A stretch of DNA of 64,000 bases from NORP110 sp051251595 (GTDB lineage: Bacteria > Pseudomonadota > Alphaproteobacteria > Rhodobacterales > Rhodobacteraceae). The stretch is from NCBI GenBank assembly GCA_051251595.1, contig JBPOFA010000009.1, positions 127,798 to 191,797 of the forward strand, given 5' to 3'. Made by a program: the position numbers and the translations under genes. Positions 63,067-64,000 of this stretch are shown piece by piece (the first letter of the stretch is position 1; every line of letters begins with the position of its first letter). The notes below the pieces were generated by a model. The model saw nothing but the letters and a program-made list of their open reading frames with translations, was not told the DNA's origin and searched no databases.

Positions 63067-63224
63067 ACCCGTCCATTGCCAACTGGGAAAGGCAAACTCG
63101 TTAAAATCAGCGTGAAACAGCCCGGTTTTGCGCGGCTTGCCGCCAAAAGCCTTTGACAGCCCGCATGCGTTGTGGCACAGCGCTGCAACTCTCTGAAAAT
63201 GACGGACGATGGAAAGGGGTATCA

Positions 63225-63539
63225 ATGCCCAAAGAAGAATGGGGCGTCAAAAGAATTTGCCCGACCACTGGTCGCAGATTTTATGACCTGAACAAGACGC
63301 CAATCGTTAGCCCGTATACTGGCGAGACAGTGACACTGGACGCCAATACAAAGACGCGCGTGGCAGAAGTCGAAAAAGAAGTCGAAAAAGAAGACGACGT
63401 GCTGGTCGATGATGCGGATGTGCTGTTGGAAGATGACGACGAAGATGCAGATGTTGCAGATGACCTGCTGGATGACGACGAAGATGACGATATCTCTTTG
63501 GACGAAATCGCCGACGTCGCAGTAGAAGACGATACCTAA
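63225..63539 (+). CDS. TIGR02300 family (FYDLN acid domain) protein
   Basis: 104 residues. The N-terminal KRICPTTGRRFYDLNKTPIVSPYTGE is the family signature, a small basic zinc-ribbon-like start with one CPxxG knuckle. From about residue 45 to the end it is almost only Asp, Glu, Val and Leu, so it is a strongly acidic tail. The function is unknown; the family is widespread in alphaproteobacteria. AAGGGG precedes the ATG. Confidence 0.9.
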   Translation: MPKEEWGVKRICPTTGRRFYDLNKTPIVSPYTGETVTLDANTKTRVAEVEKEVEKEDDVLVDDADVLLEDDDEDADVADDLLDDDEDDDISLDEIADVAVEDDT

Positions 63540-63560
63540 GCAACAATTGGGAAATTGGTC

Positions 63561-63589
63561 TTGAACCGCTTCCCCGGATTGCATAAACA
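63561..63589 (+). promoter_or_regulatory. Sigma-70 promoter of tRNA-Ala
   Basis: TTGAAC (63561-63566), 17 bases, then TAAACA (63584-63589). The start near 63596 is about 27 bases before the tRNA. Confidence 0.6.
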
Positions 63590-63622
63590 CGCTTGGTAAT
63601 GCGTTACGCGTGTTACCAATTT

Positions 63623-63698
<76 letters not shown>

Positions 63699-63929
63699 AA
63701 TTTCCCAAAATTGCATGACATATAGCGTGGCCGCGTTTGGCCAGCGCAGTGTTTCTTTGAGTTGCCACATAGTTTGCCCCCTATGGCCACATAGATTCTT
63801 TTCAGGCAGCATCGCTGACCCTTTCGGATGAAGCGGACGTTCGGCCAACGTGCGGCGAAAGAGGAAAAAGAGCCCGACCCGGCCGTTATGTTTTTGTGCC
63901 GCGCGCGCTCGCAGCGAGACAATTGCGGC
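63699..63929. other. Region downstream of tRNA-Ala, no gene recognised
   Basis: 231 bases carry no convincing frame; frames that cross it run through the tRNA and are taken as spurious. A short direct repeat, GCCACATAG, occurs twice about 15 bases apart near 63762-63794. Any remnant of a mobile element is not identifiable. Confidence 0.4.
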
Positions 63930-64000
63930 ATGAGCGAAAAACTTCATGCTGTCGCGCAGCAGAACAACCGGCCATTCGTGCAGGTGGCAGCATGGATCAA
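63930..64000 (+). CDS. Possible start of a truncated gene at the right edge
   Basis: An ATG at 63930 opens 23 codons (MSEKLHAVAQQNNRPFVQ and onward) that run off the window. The upstream ribosome-binding stretch is weak. The protein is not recognised, so this may be a chance frame. Confidence 0.25.
   Translation, partial: MSEKLHAVAQQNNRPFVQVAAWI

Overview
The window looks like ordinary chromosome of a marine Rhodobacteraceae (Roseobacter-type alphaproteobacterion). The grounds are family-level sequence and gene order: a RpoH2-type sigma factor, the coaBC-dut-moeB run, the nfu-tsaB-rimI run, an sdhCDAB cluster with a DUF1737/NnrU pair beside it, an mdh-sucC-sucD-sucA-sucB-lpd stretch, a BMP-type nucleoside ABC transporter, and a luxR-luxI quorum-sensing locus. 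Genus cannot be fixed from the sequence. Coding density is high, many neighbours overlap by ATGA or TGATG, and no insertion sequence, prophage or CRISPR array is visible.

Layout. 1-2135 (minus strand): end-truncated FAD oxidoreductase, fasciclin lipoprotein, sigma-32 factor. 2260-5844: hydroxyacid dehydrogenase, then an SH3 protein, a KpsC/KpsS-like protein and a cation-efflux protein. 5848-12440 (minus): Dcp peptidase, an amino-acid ABC permease and binding protein, MoeB-like protein, dUTPase, CoaBC. 12625-16242 (plus): CobU, a histidine phosphatase, a GST with a cysteine-rich tail, ComM. 16245-24707: gshB-yraN-rsmI, then LpoA-like lipoprotein, GlnD, MurJ and a rhomboid-like protein. 24784-28330: TrpS, a possible structured RNA, UspA, Nfu, TsaB, RimI. 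28511-33941: BMP nucleoside transporter plus purine nucleoside phosphorylase. 34130-38062: TauE/SafE with a TIGR02186 protein, an SDR and a RecD-like helicase. 38125-39744: quorum-sensing locus. 39973-44405: acyltransferase, MDR oxidoreductase, DeoD, EF-hand protein, MarR. 44481-49670: sdhBADC, DUF1737, NnrU, CoA-ester lyase. 49902-61624: small secreted protein, TauE/SafE, mdh, suc operon and lpd. 61680-63698: GntR regulator, YgjP-like metalloprotease, TIGR02300 protein, tRNA-Ala.

Working together. The window holds most of the lower half of the TCA cycle (2-oxoglutarate to malate to oxaloacetate, lacking fumarase), with shared candidate operators in front of mdh, sdhC and sucC. It also holds a purine nucleoside uptake and phosphorolysis unit, iron-sulfur assembly under a perfect Irr-type box, and an apparent singlet-oxygen/stress branch in which two neighbouring genes (rpoH2-like and fasciclin) each carry a TGATCC-N18-TAA promoter typical of ECF11/RpoE.

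I found no clearly new multi-gene system. The most interesting unexplained items are the small open frame overlapping a non-ATG luxR, the chain of hairpins between trpS and uspA, the rhomboid homologue lacking catalytic residues, the GST with a zinc-site-like tail, the sulfotransferase-like gene inserted between sucC and sucD, and the palindrome-rich sucC promoter. All functional statements are from reading the sequence and family knowledge; no database search was run.
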